In this document: one piece after another, positions 1-6,956 of the stretch | Layout: each line of letters starts with the position of its first letter | How positions within the stretch are numbered: position 1 is the stretch's first letter | Notes under the pieces: model-generated | What the model saw: only the letters and a program-made list of their open reading frames with translations | The model's database searches: none | Told to the model about the DNA's origin: nothing | Source: Comamonadaceae bacterium OS-4 | GTDB lineage: Bacteria > Pseudomonadota > Gammaproteobacteria > Burkholderiales > Burkholderiaceae_C | Direction of reading: 5' to 3' | Length of the DNA: 64,000 nucleotides | Assembly: GCA_027924025.1 (NCBI GenBank) | Contig: AP026970.1 | Location: forward strand, 2,068,501 to 2,132,500 | Program-made: the position numbers and the translations under genes

Positions 1-2
1 AC

Positions 3-455
3 GCCGGCAACTCCTCGGGCATTGTGGATGGTGCTGCCGCGGTGCTGATCGGCAATGAGGCCGCTGCCAAGGCCCACAACCTGGCCCCGCGCGCCCGCAT
101 TGTGGCCACGGCCTTGAGCGGCGCGGACCCCACCATCATGCTCACCGGCCCCATGCCCGCCACACGCAAGGCGCTGGCCAAAGCCGGGCTCAGTGTGGAC
201 GACATCGACCTGTTTGAAGTGAACGAAGCCTTTGCCGCGGTGGTGATGCGCTTCATGAAAGAGATGAAGGTGCCGCACGACAAGGTCAACGTGAACGGCG
301 GCGCCATTGCCATGGGGCACCCGCTGGGGGCTACCGGCGCCATGATTCTGGGCACGCTGATTGACGAGCTGCACCGCCGCAAATTGCGCTACGGATTGGC
401 CACTTTGTGTGTGGGCGGCGGCATGGGTATTGCCACCATCGTCGAGAGACTTTGA
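3..455 (+). CDS. Acetyl-CoA C-acyltransferase (thiolase), C-terminal part only
   Basis: Thiolase cleaving 3-ketoacyl-CoA to acetyl-CoA and a shortened acyl-CoA, the last step of beta-oxidation. The gene enters from the left edge; about 150 residues are present. The sequence opens in the conserved [13 protein letters not shown] stretch, continues with NEAFAA, and carries the catalytic His in [15 protein letters not shown] and the second catalytic Cys in CVGGGMG. The N-terminal nucleophilic Cys lies outside the window. It is followed 73 bases downstream by a fused hydratase/dehydrogenase gene on the same strand, so the two probably form the thiolase (beta) and multifunctional (alpha) partners of a fatty-acid oxidation complex of FadA/FadI type. 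The exact subfamily cannot be fixed from the fragment. Confidence 0.93.
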   Translation, partial: AGNSSGIVDGAAAVLIGNEAAAKAHNLAPRARIVATALSGADPTIMLTGPMPATRKALAKAGLSVDDIDLFEVNEAFAAVVMRFMKEMKVPHDKVNVNGGAIAMGHPLGATGAMILGTLIDELHRRKLRYGLATLCVGGGMGIATIVERL

Positions 456-464
456 AGCCTTTTT

Positions 465-520
465 GGCCTTTAGCGCCCGTAGATATTGCGCGAGCAGCTC
501 CTAAATTTATAGCATTTTCA
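465..520 (+). repeat. Intergenic hairpin repeat, copy 1
   Basis: Copy of a ~50-bp element found at least eight times in this window. It contains the shared blocks TAGCGCCC, TGCGCGAGCAGCT and TATAGCA. It lies between the thiolase and the hydratase/dehydrogenase genes. Confidence 0.75.
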
Positions 521-528
521 CCCACATC

Positions 529-2688
529 ATGAAAACCATCCGCTACTCCCTGGACCACGGTATTGCGACCATTACCTTTGATGAACCGGACTCCCCCGTC
601 AACACCATGTGCCTGCAATGGCAGCAGGACATGGATGCCGTGGCCGCACAGGTGCTGCAGGACAAAGACAGCATCACCGGCATCCTGCTGGCGTCTGCCA
701 AAAGCACCTTCTTCGCCGGCGCGGACCTCAAAGCGGCCATGCGCCTGACCCCGGCAGATGCACCGCGCATCTTTGAAGAAATCGAGCGGGTGAAGCGCAA
801 CTTCCGCACCATTGAGACCCTGGGCAAGCCCGTGGTCAGCCTGCTCAACGGCACAGCTTTGGGTGGCGGCTGGGAGGTTGCGCTGGTGGGCCACTACCGC
901 ATCGCCGTGGACGACCGCAAAACCCAGTTCGGCCTGCCCGAAGTCACCCTGGGCTTGCTGCCCGGTGCCAGCGGCGTGACCAAGATGACGCGCCACCTGG
1001 GGCTGATGGGCGCCCAGCCTTACCTGGTGGAGGGCAAAACCTTCAGCCCCTCCGAGGCCAAAGGCCAGGGGCTGGTGCACGAGCTGGTAGCGCCCGGCCC
1101 CGACGCCGCAGCCGAGATGCGCGCCAAGGCGTTGGCATGGGTTGCCGCCAACCCCACAGCCCAACATCCGTGGGAAGCCAAAGGCTACAAAGTGCCCGGC
1201 GGCTTGCCCAGCAGCCCGGCCGTGGCAGGCATGTTGCCGATTGCACCCGCCGTCATCAAGAAAAACACCCGGGGCCTGTACCCCGCGCCTGAAGCCATCA
1301 TCGCCTGCATGGTCGAGGGCTTGCAGGTGGACCTCGACACCGCGTTGCGCATCGAAAGCCGGTACCTGGCCAAGCTCATGTCCGGCCCGCAGGCCAAGGC
1401 CATGATCAACACCTTCTTCTTCAACCTGAACGCCATCAAGAGCGGCCAGAGCCGCCCGGCTGGCGTGCCCCGATTCAAGCCTGCCAAAGTGGGCCTGTTG
1501 GGCGCCGGCATGATGGGTGCGGGCATTGCCTACAGCCAGGCCAGCAAAGGTATCACCACCGTGCTCAAAGACGTGAGCCAGGAAAAGGCCGACCTCGGCA
1601 AGAGCTACAGCGCCAAAATCACCCAAGGCCGCGTCGACAAGGGCCGCATGAAGCCCGAAGCCCAGCAACAGATCCTCGACCTGATCCACCCCACCGGCGA
1701 CGTGGCGGACCTGCAAGGCTGCGACTTGATCATCGAGGCCGTGTTCGAGAACCGCGAACTCAAAGCCAAGGTCACCCAAGAGTCCGAGCCGCTCTTGGCA
1801 CCGGGCGGATTTTTTGCCTCCAACACCTCCACCTTGCCGATTACCGGTCTGGCCAAAGCGAGTGCAAAGCCCGAGAAATTTATCGGCATCCACTTCTTCA
1901 GCCCGGTTGACAGGATGAAGCTGGTCGAAATCATCAAAGGCAAAGCCACGGACGATGAGACGGTGGCCCGCGCTTTTGACTACGTGCAAGCACTGGGCAA
2001 ATTCCCCATCGTGGTGAACGACTCGCGTGGCTTCTTCACCAGCCGCGTGTTCGGCACCTTTGTGATGGAGGGTGCAGCCATGCTCGGCGAAGGCATTCCC
2101 GCTGCGGCGATCGAGAACGCAGGCATCCAGGCCGGCATGCCGGTGGGCCCCTTGGCCGTGCTAGACGAAACGGCGCTGACCTTGAGCCTGCACGTGATGG
2201 ACCAGACCCAAAAGGACTTTGAGGCCGAGGGCAAGAGCTATATCGCCACACCCGGTGAACGCGTGGTCGAGAAAATGGTGAGGCAGCACAACCGCCCCGG
2301 CCGCGCCGGTGGTGCGGGCTTTTACGAATACCCCTCTGAGAAGGGTGCCAAGAAGTTCCTCTGGCCCGAACTCAAAAGCCTGTTCGAAAAGCCCGATGTT
2401 GCCTGGAACATCACCGACCTCAAGGATCGTCTTCTCTACCGCCAGGCGGTGGAGACAGCGCGCTGCCTGGCCGAGGGCGTGCTCACCAGCGTGCACGACG
2501 CCAACATCGGCTCGATCTTCGGCATCGGTTTTCCGGCTTGGACCGGTGGTGCCATGCAGTTCATCTACGGCATGGGCATCGACACGTTTGAGGCGCGGGC
2601 GGCCGCTTTGGCCACACAATTCGGAGGCGGTTTTGCCTTGAGCGATGATGTGCGGGCCGCCATCCGGCGCTTCGAGCCGGTGTACTGA
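529..2688 (+). CDS. Enoyl-CoA hydratase / 3-hydroxyacyl-CoA dehydrogenase (FadB/FadJ-like)
   Basis: Bifunctional beta-oxidation enzyme that hydrates trans-2-enoyl-CoA and oxidises the 3-hydroxyacyl-CoA with NAD. An N-terminal crotonase domain (about residues 1-190) shows GTALGGGWEVAL with Glu116 and FGLPEV with Glu138, the two catalytic glutamates of the family. A Rossmann domain starts near residue 320 (VGLLGAGMMGAGIA), followed by SNTSTLPIT and the dehydrogenase motif HFFSPVDRM with its catalytic His. The C-terminal dehydrogenase repeat completes a 719-residue protein, the usual FadB/FadJ length. No clear Shine-Dalgarno precedes the ATG; the 73-base gap to the thiolase gene is filled by a copy of the ~50-bp intergenic repeat. 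FadB and FadJ cannot be told apart here. Confidence 0.95.
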   Translation: MKTIRYSLDHGIATITFDEPDSPVNTMCLQWQQDMDAVAAQVLQDKDSITGILLASAKSTFFAGADLKAAMRLTPADAPRIFEEIERVKRNFRTIETLGKPVVSLLNGTALGGGWEVALVGHYRIAVDDRKTQFGLPEVTLGLLPGASGVTKMTRHLGLMGAQPYLVEGKTFSPSEAKGQGLVHELVAPGPDAAAEMRAKALAWVAANPTAQHPWEAKGYKVPGGLPSSPAVAGMLPIAPAVIKKNTRGLYPAPEAIIACMVEGLQVDLDTALRIESRYLAKLMSGPQAKAMINTFFFNLNAIKSGQSRPAGVPRFKPAKVGLLGAGMMGAGIAYSQASKGITTVLKDVSQEKADLGKSYSAKITQGRVDKGRMKPEAQQQILDLIHPTGDVADLQGCDLIIEAVFENRELKAKVTQESEPLLAPGGFFASNTSTLPITGLAKASAKPEKFIGIHFFSPVDRMKLVEIIKGKATDDETVARAFDYVQALGKFPIVVNDSRGFFTSRVFGTFVMEGAAMLGEGIPAAAIENAGIQAGMPVGPLAVLDETALTLSLHVMDQTQKDFEAEGKSYIATPGERVVEKMVRQHNRPGRAGGAGFYEYPSEKGAKKFLWPELKSLFEKPDVAWNITDLKDRLLYRQAVETARCLAEGVLTSVHDANIGSIFGIGFPAWTGGAMQFIYGMGIDTFEARAAALATQFGGGFALSDDVRAAIRRFEPVY

Positions 2689-2709
2689 CAACCTTCAAAC
2701 CACCTACCC

Positions 2710-3618
2710 ATGCTCGCCAGACTGCTGCAACGTTTTTTACTCGCTTTGGTGACTGCCGGCGTGGGTCTGGCCATGCTCTGGCACGGAGCCACCGGCGACA
2801 TGCTCATCGCCACCCTGCTGTTGCCATGGCTGGCGGTGGTGCTGATCACGGCCTACACCATGTTGAAGAGCCGCGCCCCGGCGGAACCGGCCAGCGCGTT
2901 TTACCGGGCTTGGTGGGGCGAGACCGTGGCCAACTTCCGCACCTTTGTGCTGCGCCAACCCTGGGCCGACAAGCGCCCGCCCCTGTTGGCTGCAGACCCG
3001 GGCCCCACCCGGGTGCCGGTGTTGCTGGTGCATGGCTACTTGTGCAATCACCGGCTGTGGGACGATGTGGCCCCCCGCCTGCAGGCCCAAGGGCACACCG
3101 TGCTGGCGATCAATCTGGAGCCACTGTTTGTCTCGATAGACCACTATGCAGCCCACATTGAAACGTCGGTTCAACACCTGCTGCAGCACACCGGCCAGAC
3201 ACAGGTGGCCTTGGTCGGTCACAGCATGGGCGGTCTGGCGATTCGGGCATGGATGCGGCAACACGGCAGTGAGCGGGTAGCCCGTGTCCTGACGCTGGGG
3301 ACGCCCCATGCCGGCACCAAAGCCGCCAAAAAAGCCACTACCCTCAACGGCCGCCAAATGTTGTTTGACAGCGCCTGGCTGCAGGGACTGGCGGAATCTG
3401 AAACCCCTGATCGACGCGCCTTGATCCGTATTGCGCTCACCCCGCAAGACAACATTGTGTTTCCCCAGCGGGCACAGGTCTTGCCGGGTGTGGAGCCGGT
3501 CGTGTTCGACGCCATCGGCCATGTGCAAATGGTGAGCACACCTGCCGTGATCAACTGGGTGGCCACCCAGCTCCGCGACCTGCCCGCACAACCCACCCCC
3601 TCTGAGGCCACGATATGA
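2710..3618 (+). CDS. Membrane-anchored alpha/beta hydrolase, lipase-like
   Basis: Probable esterase or lipase. Two hydrophobic N-terminal segments (about residues 7-25 and 31-50) suggest anchoring in the inner membrane. The hydrolase domain begins near residue 100 with VPVLLVHGYLCN (oxyanion HG motif), has the nucleophile elbow GHSMG with Ser172, and offers Asp247 (TPQDN) and His271 (AIGHVQ) to complete a Ser-Asp-His triad. The stop codon overlaps the start of the next gene in an ATGA arrangement, so both products are likely made together and may act on the same substrate. The substrate is unknown; similarity to triacylglycerol-lipase type proteins is the best description. Confidence 0.8.
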   Translation: MLARLLQRFLLALVTAGVGLAMLWHGATGDMLIATLLLPWLAVVLITAYTMLKSRAPAEPASAFYRAWWGETVANFRTFVLRQPWADKRPPLLAADPGPTRVPVLLVHGYLCNHRLWDDVAPRLQAQGHTVLAINLEPLFVSIDHYAAHIETSVQHLLQHTGQTQVALVGHSMGGLAIRAWMRQHGSERVARVLTLGTPHAGTKAAKKATTLNGRQMLFDSAWLQGLAESETPDRRALIRIALTPQDNIVFPQRAQVLPGVEPVVFDAIGHVQMVSTPAVINWVATQLRDLPAQPTPSEATI

Positions 3619-4439
3619 CCGCCCTGACTGTCCGCAAAATTTTGGTCGACCTGAACACCCCGTTTGCGGTGCGCTGGAATGGGGGCGACCCATTTCGCAG
3701 TGCGTTTTTTAATGCGCTGTCCATGAGCTTCCCGCTGGGCGAGCAGTACTTTATGGACTCGGTCCGCGCCGGCATCAAAACCCTGCCCGAGGACCAGCGT
3801 GCACGCTTTGCCACCGAGGTGCAGGGCTTTGTGGGCCAAGAGGCCACCCACCGCCGCATCCACAGCCTGTTCAATGCGCAACTGACCCAGCAGGGTTTTG
3901 ACAATGCGCTGGAGCGACGCGCCAACCGGCGCTTGCAGGCCAACGCCCACCGCGATGTCCGTATCCATGTGGCGGCCACGGCGGCCACCGAGCATCTGAC
4001 GGCCATCTTTGCCGATTGGATGCTGAGCCACCCCGAGGCCCTGGAGGGCAGCGAGGAGCGTCTCAAAACCCTGTGGCTCTGGCACAGCGCCGAAGAAAGT
4101 GAACACCGCAGCACCGCATTTGATGTGTACCACGCCATCGGTGGCAACCATGAATGGCGGCTGCGCCTGTTCCGCTACATCACGATCACCTTTTTCAGCG
4201 ATGTGGCGCGGCAAACCGTGCGCAACCTCTGGCACGACAAGGCCTTGTTCCGCTGGAGCACCTGGCGCAGTGCTGCACGCTTTTTGTTTGGCACCCGGGG
4301 GCTGATCCGCAGCAACCGCGCGCAATGGCGCGCGTATTTGCGCGAAGACTTTCACCCAAGCCAGCAGGATGGCGCCCGATCGGAACAGTGGCTGCGCGAC
4401 AATAGCGCCCAGTTCACTGTGGTGGGGCAACCCACCTAA
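3615..4439 (+). CDS. Predicted metal-dependent hydrolase (PF10118-type), probable di-metal carboxylate protein
   Basis: The 274-residue protein resembles the family called predicted metal-dependent hydrolase (PF10118), whose reaction is not established as far as I know. The sequence shows Glu43 (GEQYF), Glu76-x-x-His79 (EATH), Glu126 (TEHL) and Glu161-x-x-His164 (ESEH). This is the E...ExxH...E...ExxH pattern of ferritin-like di-iron enzymes, with 33, 50 and 35 residues between successive ligand Glu residues. An iron-dependent oxidase, oxygenase or desaturase is therefore at least as plausible as a hydrolase; that is inference. The gene overlaps the upstream lipase-like gene by four bases (ATGA), which suggests translational coupling and perhaps action on lipid substrates. 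Confidence 0.72.
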   Translation: MTALTVRKILVDLNTPFAVRWNGGDPFRSAFFNALSMSFPLGEQYFMDSVRAGIKTLPEDQRARFATEVQGFVGQEATHRRIHSLFNAQLTQQGFDNALERRANRRLQANAHRDVRIHVAATAATEHLTAIFADWMLSHPEALEGSEERLKTLWLWHSAEESEHRSTAFDVYHAIGGNHEWRLRLFRYITITFFSDVARQTVRNLWHDKALFRWSTWRSAARFLFGTRGLIRSNRAQWRAYLREDFHPSQQDGARSEQWLRDNSAQFTVVGQPT

Positions 4440-4448
4440 CCCGCCTGC

Positions 4449-5063
4449 ATGCCGCCCAGCCCGACCACCACCCCAAGCCTCACTCCGCGCGCGGCACCCC
4501 GCTCCAAAACGGATCTGTTTGTTTCTTTCTCGCTGCTCGCCCTGCAGGGTTTTGGCGGCGTGCTTGCAGTCGCCCAGCGCGAACTCGTCGATCGCAAACA
4601 ATGGCTTACCGCCGAAGAGTTTGTAGAAGACTGGGCTGTGGCCCAGATCCTGCCCGGCCCCAATGTGGTGAACCTTTCACTGATGCTGGGCGACCGCTAC
4701 TTCGGGTGGCGCGGTGCCCTGGCCGGTGTGGCGGGCATGTTGAGCGTTCCGCTGGTTCTGGTGCTGATATTGGCCGCTGCCTTTGCCGGTGTGGCCGATA
4801 ACCCGCAAGCCCAAGGCGCACTGCGCGGCATGGGCGCGGTAGCGGCCGGACTCATCATCGCCGCCGGCCTGCGCCTGGTGCCGGCCCTCAAAAGCAATGT
4901 CATGGGCATCGGCGCCTGCCTTGCATTAATGGTCGCCACTCTTATAGCCGTAGCCCTGCTGCGCGTGCCCCTTATTTGGGTCTTGCTGGGCCTGGGCGGC
5001 TTGGGCTGCCTCTGGGCCTACCGATGCCTGGGCCATCTGGCTACCGAGAAGGAGGCGTCATGA
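4449..5063 (+). CDS. chrA: Chromate transporter, first short-chain CHR subunit
   Basis: Membrane protein of the chromate ion transporter (CHR) family; it corresponds to the N-terminal half of long ChrA proteins. About five to six hydrophobic segments follow a hydrophilic start, and the family motif PGPNVVNLSLMLG lies at residues 69-81 after FGGVLAVAQREL. At 204 residues it is a short-chain form, which works with a second CHR protein encoded next door. Its TGA stop overlaps the ATG of that partner (ATGA at 5060-5063). It starts nine bases after the metal-dependent hydrolase gene, so all four genes from 2710 to 5656 could be co-transcribed. Confidence 0.88.
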   Translation: MPPSPTTTPSLTPRAAPRSKTDLFVSFSLLALQGFGGVLAVAQRELVDRKQWLTAEEFVEDWAVAQILPGPNVVNLSLMLGDRYFGWRGALAGVAGMLSVPLVLVLILAAAFAGVADNPQAQGALRGMGAVAAGLIIAAGLRLVPALKSNVMGIGACLALMVATLIAVALLRVPLIWVLLGLGGLGCLWAYRCLGHLATEKEAS

Positions 5064-5656
5064 GCATCACCCTGACCGCTGCCCAGTGGTTCGAGCTCTT
5101 CACGCACTTCGCCTCGCTCTCGCTCCTCGCGGTGGGCGGCGCCATTACCACAGCTCCCGATATGCAGCGCTTTCTGGTGGTCGAGAAGGGTTGGTTGGAC
5201 GCCGAGCAGTTCAGCAACAGCATTGCGCTCGCGCAAGCGGCGCCGGGGCCCAATATTTTGTTTGTACCGCTATTGGGTTGGACTATCGGCCTCAACGCCG
5301 CAGGCGGCCTCGGCGCCGGCTGGTATGGACTGGGCTTGGCGATGCTGGGCGTGTTTCTGTCGATGCTGGGCATCATGCTGCCCAGCAGCATCCTCACATT
5401 CACAGCATCCCGATGGGGTCACCGCAACCGGGAGCTGCGCGCCGTGCGCGCCTTCAAGCAGGGTATGGCGCCCCTGGTGATTGCGCTGCTGGTGGCCACC
5501 GGCTGGATTCTGGCCGCCAACCACAAAGCCGACACCCACCACCTCGCGCTCTGGGCCGTTACTGCGGTGAGCACCCTTTTGGTTTGGAAAACCAAAATCC
5601 ACCTGCTATGGCTGCTGGGTGCAGGAGCCATAGCCGGGTGGATGGGCTGGATTTAG
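5060..5656 (+). CDS. chrA: Chromate transporter, second short-chain CHR subunit
   Basis: Second half-size CHR-family membrane protein, 198 residues, with the motif PGPNILFVPLLGW at 62-74 preceded by LAVGGAITTAPDMQR. It probably forms a heterodimer with the preceding subunit to export chromate or another oxyanion. The reading frame is open further upstream, but the start chosen here (ATG at 5060) has a strong GAAGGAGG ribosome-binding site and overlaps the stop of the first subunit, as is usual for paired short CHR genes. The 3' end overlaps the convergent lipoprotein gene by four bases. Confidence 0.88.
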   Translation: MSITLTAAQWFELFTHFASLSLLAVGGAITTAPDMQRFLVVEKGWLDAEQFSNSIALAQAAPGPNILFVPLLGWTIGLNAAGGLGAGWYGLGLAMLGVFLSMLGIMLPSSILTFTASRWGHRNRELRAVRAFKQGMAPLVIALLVATGWILAANHKADTHHLALWAVTAVSTLLVWKTKIHLLWLLGAGAIAGWMGWI

Positions 5657-6018
5657 CGCGGGTTCTCGAAGAAGAGGTAATTTGAGCCGTAGTCGCTGAT
5701 TTCGAAATACACCTTCTTCTCGCCGCTGTCCGCGGTGAAGTTCAGGTTTTCGTCCAGCACCCCATAGCCAAAGCGGTAGGGCCGTGGCTTGCCGTCATCG
5801 GTTCCCATGGCGGTGCTGAGCTTGTCGATCTTGATGAAGCGGCGCACCAGCTTGTCTCCGGCATAGAACTCCAACACGCCATTGGTGCCGGTCCAGTTCT
5901 GGATCTCGCGACCCAGCTTGTTTTGTTGCTCCTGGGTGCAGGCGGCCAAGCCAAATAGGATCATAGCCCCCATTAAACCTGCGCAAGCAGCTCTCAATTT
6001 TGTAGCAAACATCGTCAC
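5653..6018 (-). CDS. Small conserved lipoprotein of unknown function
   Basis: A 121-residue protein with a lipoprotein signal peptide: hydrophobic stretch up to lipobox LAAC with Cys27, then a mature part of about 95 residues containing [13 protein letters not shown] and ending [10 protein letters not shown] do not recognise a functional family. Its ATG overlaps the stop codon of rlmB (bases 6015-6018), so translation is probably coupled to rlmB. Codons 4 to 20, most of the signal peptide, are encoded by a copy of the intergenic hairpin repeat (5959-6009), so the N-terminus of this gene seems to have been built from repeat sequence. Probably anchored in the inner or outer membrane facing the periplasm. 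Confidence 0.75.
   Translation of the reverse strand: MTMFATKLRAACAGLMGAMILFGLAACTQEQQNKLGREIQNWTGTNGVLEFYAGDKLVRRFIKIDKLSTAMGTDDGKPRPYRFGYGVLDENLNFTADSGEKKVYFEISDYGSNYLFFENPR
5959..6009 (+). repeat. Intergenic hairpin repeat, copy 2 (inside a coding region)
   Basis: This copy matches the other plus-oriented copies in the order TAGC.CCCAT, TGCGC, AGCAGCTC and TGTAGCA. It lies within the first 20 codons of the small lipoprotein gene read on the minus strand, giving the residues [17 protein letters not shown]. Confidence 0.7.
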
Positions 6019-6815
6019 ACTCCTGGTTTAGAAAATGCAGGGGCTGCCGCAGAGCGCTGACGCAGCGCCTCGTACAGGCACACGCCGCTGGCCACGGACA
6101 CATTCAGACTCTCCACCGCGCCTTGCATCGGAATGCTGACCAACTGGTCGCAGGTCTTGGCGGTGAGCTGGCGCATGCCGTCGCCCTCCGCACCCAGCAC
6201 CAAGGCCACCGGACCTTTGAGATCTGCCTGGTACAAGTTGCTGGGGGCCTGGTCGCTGGTGCCGATGATCCAGATGTTGCGCTCTTTCAGCTCATTGAGG
6301 GTGCGCGCCAAGTTGGTCACCATGAAGTACGGCACCGTCTCGGCCGCACCACTGGCGACCTTGGCGACCGTGGCATTGATGCCAGCGGCGTGGTCCTTGG
6401 GGGCAATCACGCAGTGGGCACCAGCGCCATCGGCCACCCGCAGGCAGGCACCCAGGTTGTGGGGGTCTGTCACGCCGTCCAGCACCAAAATCAGGGGTTG
6501 GGTGCGCTGTTCCGGGGGGAGTTCGGCGTTGGCGGCTTCGAGGTTTTCGAGCAGTTCGTCCAGCGAATGCACTTGTTTGAGCTCATGCACCCGCGCAGCC
6601 ACACCCTGGTGGCCGTGGCTGCCGGCGAGTTTGGCCAGGCGCATGCCATCGGCTTCAATCACACGGACGCCCGCTTCAGCCACCCGCTCCAGAAACTGGC
6701 GCATGCGGGCATCACGGCGGGTGGGCTCGTAATAGATTTCAACGATGGACTTTGGCGCGGTCTTCAAACGCACACCGACGGCGTGAAAGCCGAATAGAAC
6801 TTTGGGAGATGACAT
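6015..6815 (-). CDS. rlmB: 23S rRNA (guanosine-2251-2'-O)-methyltransferase
   Basis: SpoU/TrmH-family 2'-O-methyltransferase that modifies G2251 in the P-loop of 23S rRNA using S-adenosylmethionine. N-terminal substrate-binding part begins [16 protein letters not shown]; the SPOUT knot motifs [26 protein letters not shown] and [15 protein letters not shown] are all present. The chosen ATG at 6815 gives 266 residues with a G-rich stretch just upstream; the frame stays open 13 codons further but the family starts here. The stop overlaps the start of a lipoprotein gene. Divergent from the sensor kinase gene across an AT-rich region. Confidence 0.95.
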   Translation of the reverse strand: MSSPKVLFGFHAVGVRLKTAPKSIVEIYYEPTRRDARMRQFLERVAEAGVRVIEADGMRLAKLAGSHGHQGVAARVHELKQVHSLDELLENLEAANAELPPEQRTQPLILVLDGVTDPHNLGACLRVADGAGAHCVIAPKDHAAGINATVAKVASGAAETVPYFMVTNLARTLNELKERNIWIIGTSDQAPSNLYQADLKGPVALVLGAEGDGMRQLTAKTCDQLVSIPMQGAVESLNVSVASGVCLYEALRQRSAAAPAFSKPGV

Positions 6816-6890
6816 CCCCCGATTATCGGGGGTGGCGCCCGAATGCCTTCGCATCGCCGCCTGACGCTCCGACCAGACCCACAGAATTTC

Positions 6891-6956
6891 AACAGAAAAA
6901 GATTCATTTTTATTATTTAAAATGTCTTAATGTGATAAAAATTTAAAACAAAAACC
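6891..6956. promoter_or_regulatory. AT-rich divergent promoter region between rlmB and the sensor kinase
   Basis: About 65 bases composed almost only of A and T in an otherwise GC-rich window, directly before the sensor kinase ATG. TGTGATAAAA near 6931-6940 could be an extended -10 element. No single promoter can be assigned by eye. Confidence 0.4.

Noticed and set aside
331..1989. 552-codon open frame on the minus strand
   Set aside because: Antisense to the hydratase/dehydrogenase gene, whose motifs are complete; the antisense product is low-complexity His/Gly/Ala-rich and matches nothing, a usual effect of GC-rich codon use.
4925..4970. Possible further repeat copy inside the first chromate transporter gene
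   Set aside because: Only short pieces (TTATAGCC, CTGCTGCGCG) resemble the repeat; order and spacing do not match.
4976..5059. Upstream extension of the second chromate transporter subunit
   Set aside because: The frame is open, but the ATG at 5060 has a strong ribosome-binding site and the extension overlaps the first subunit without resembling CHR proteins.
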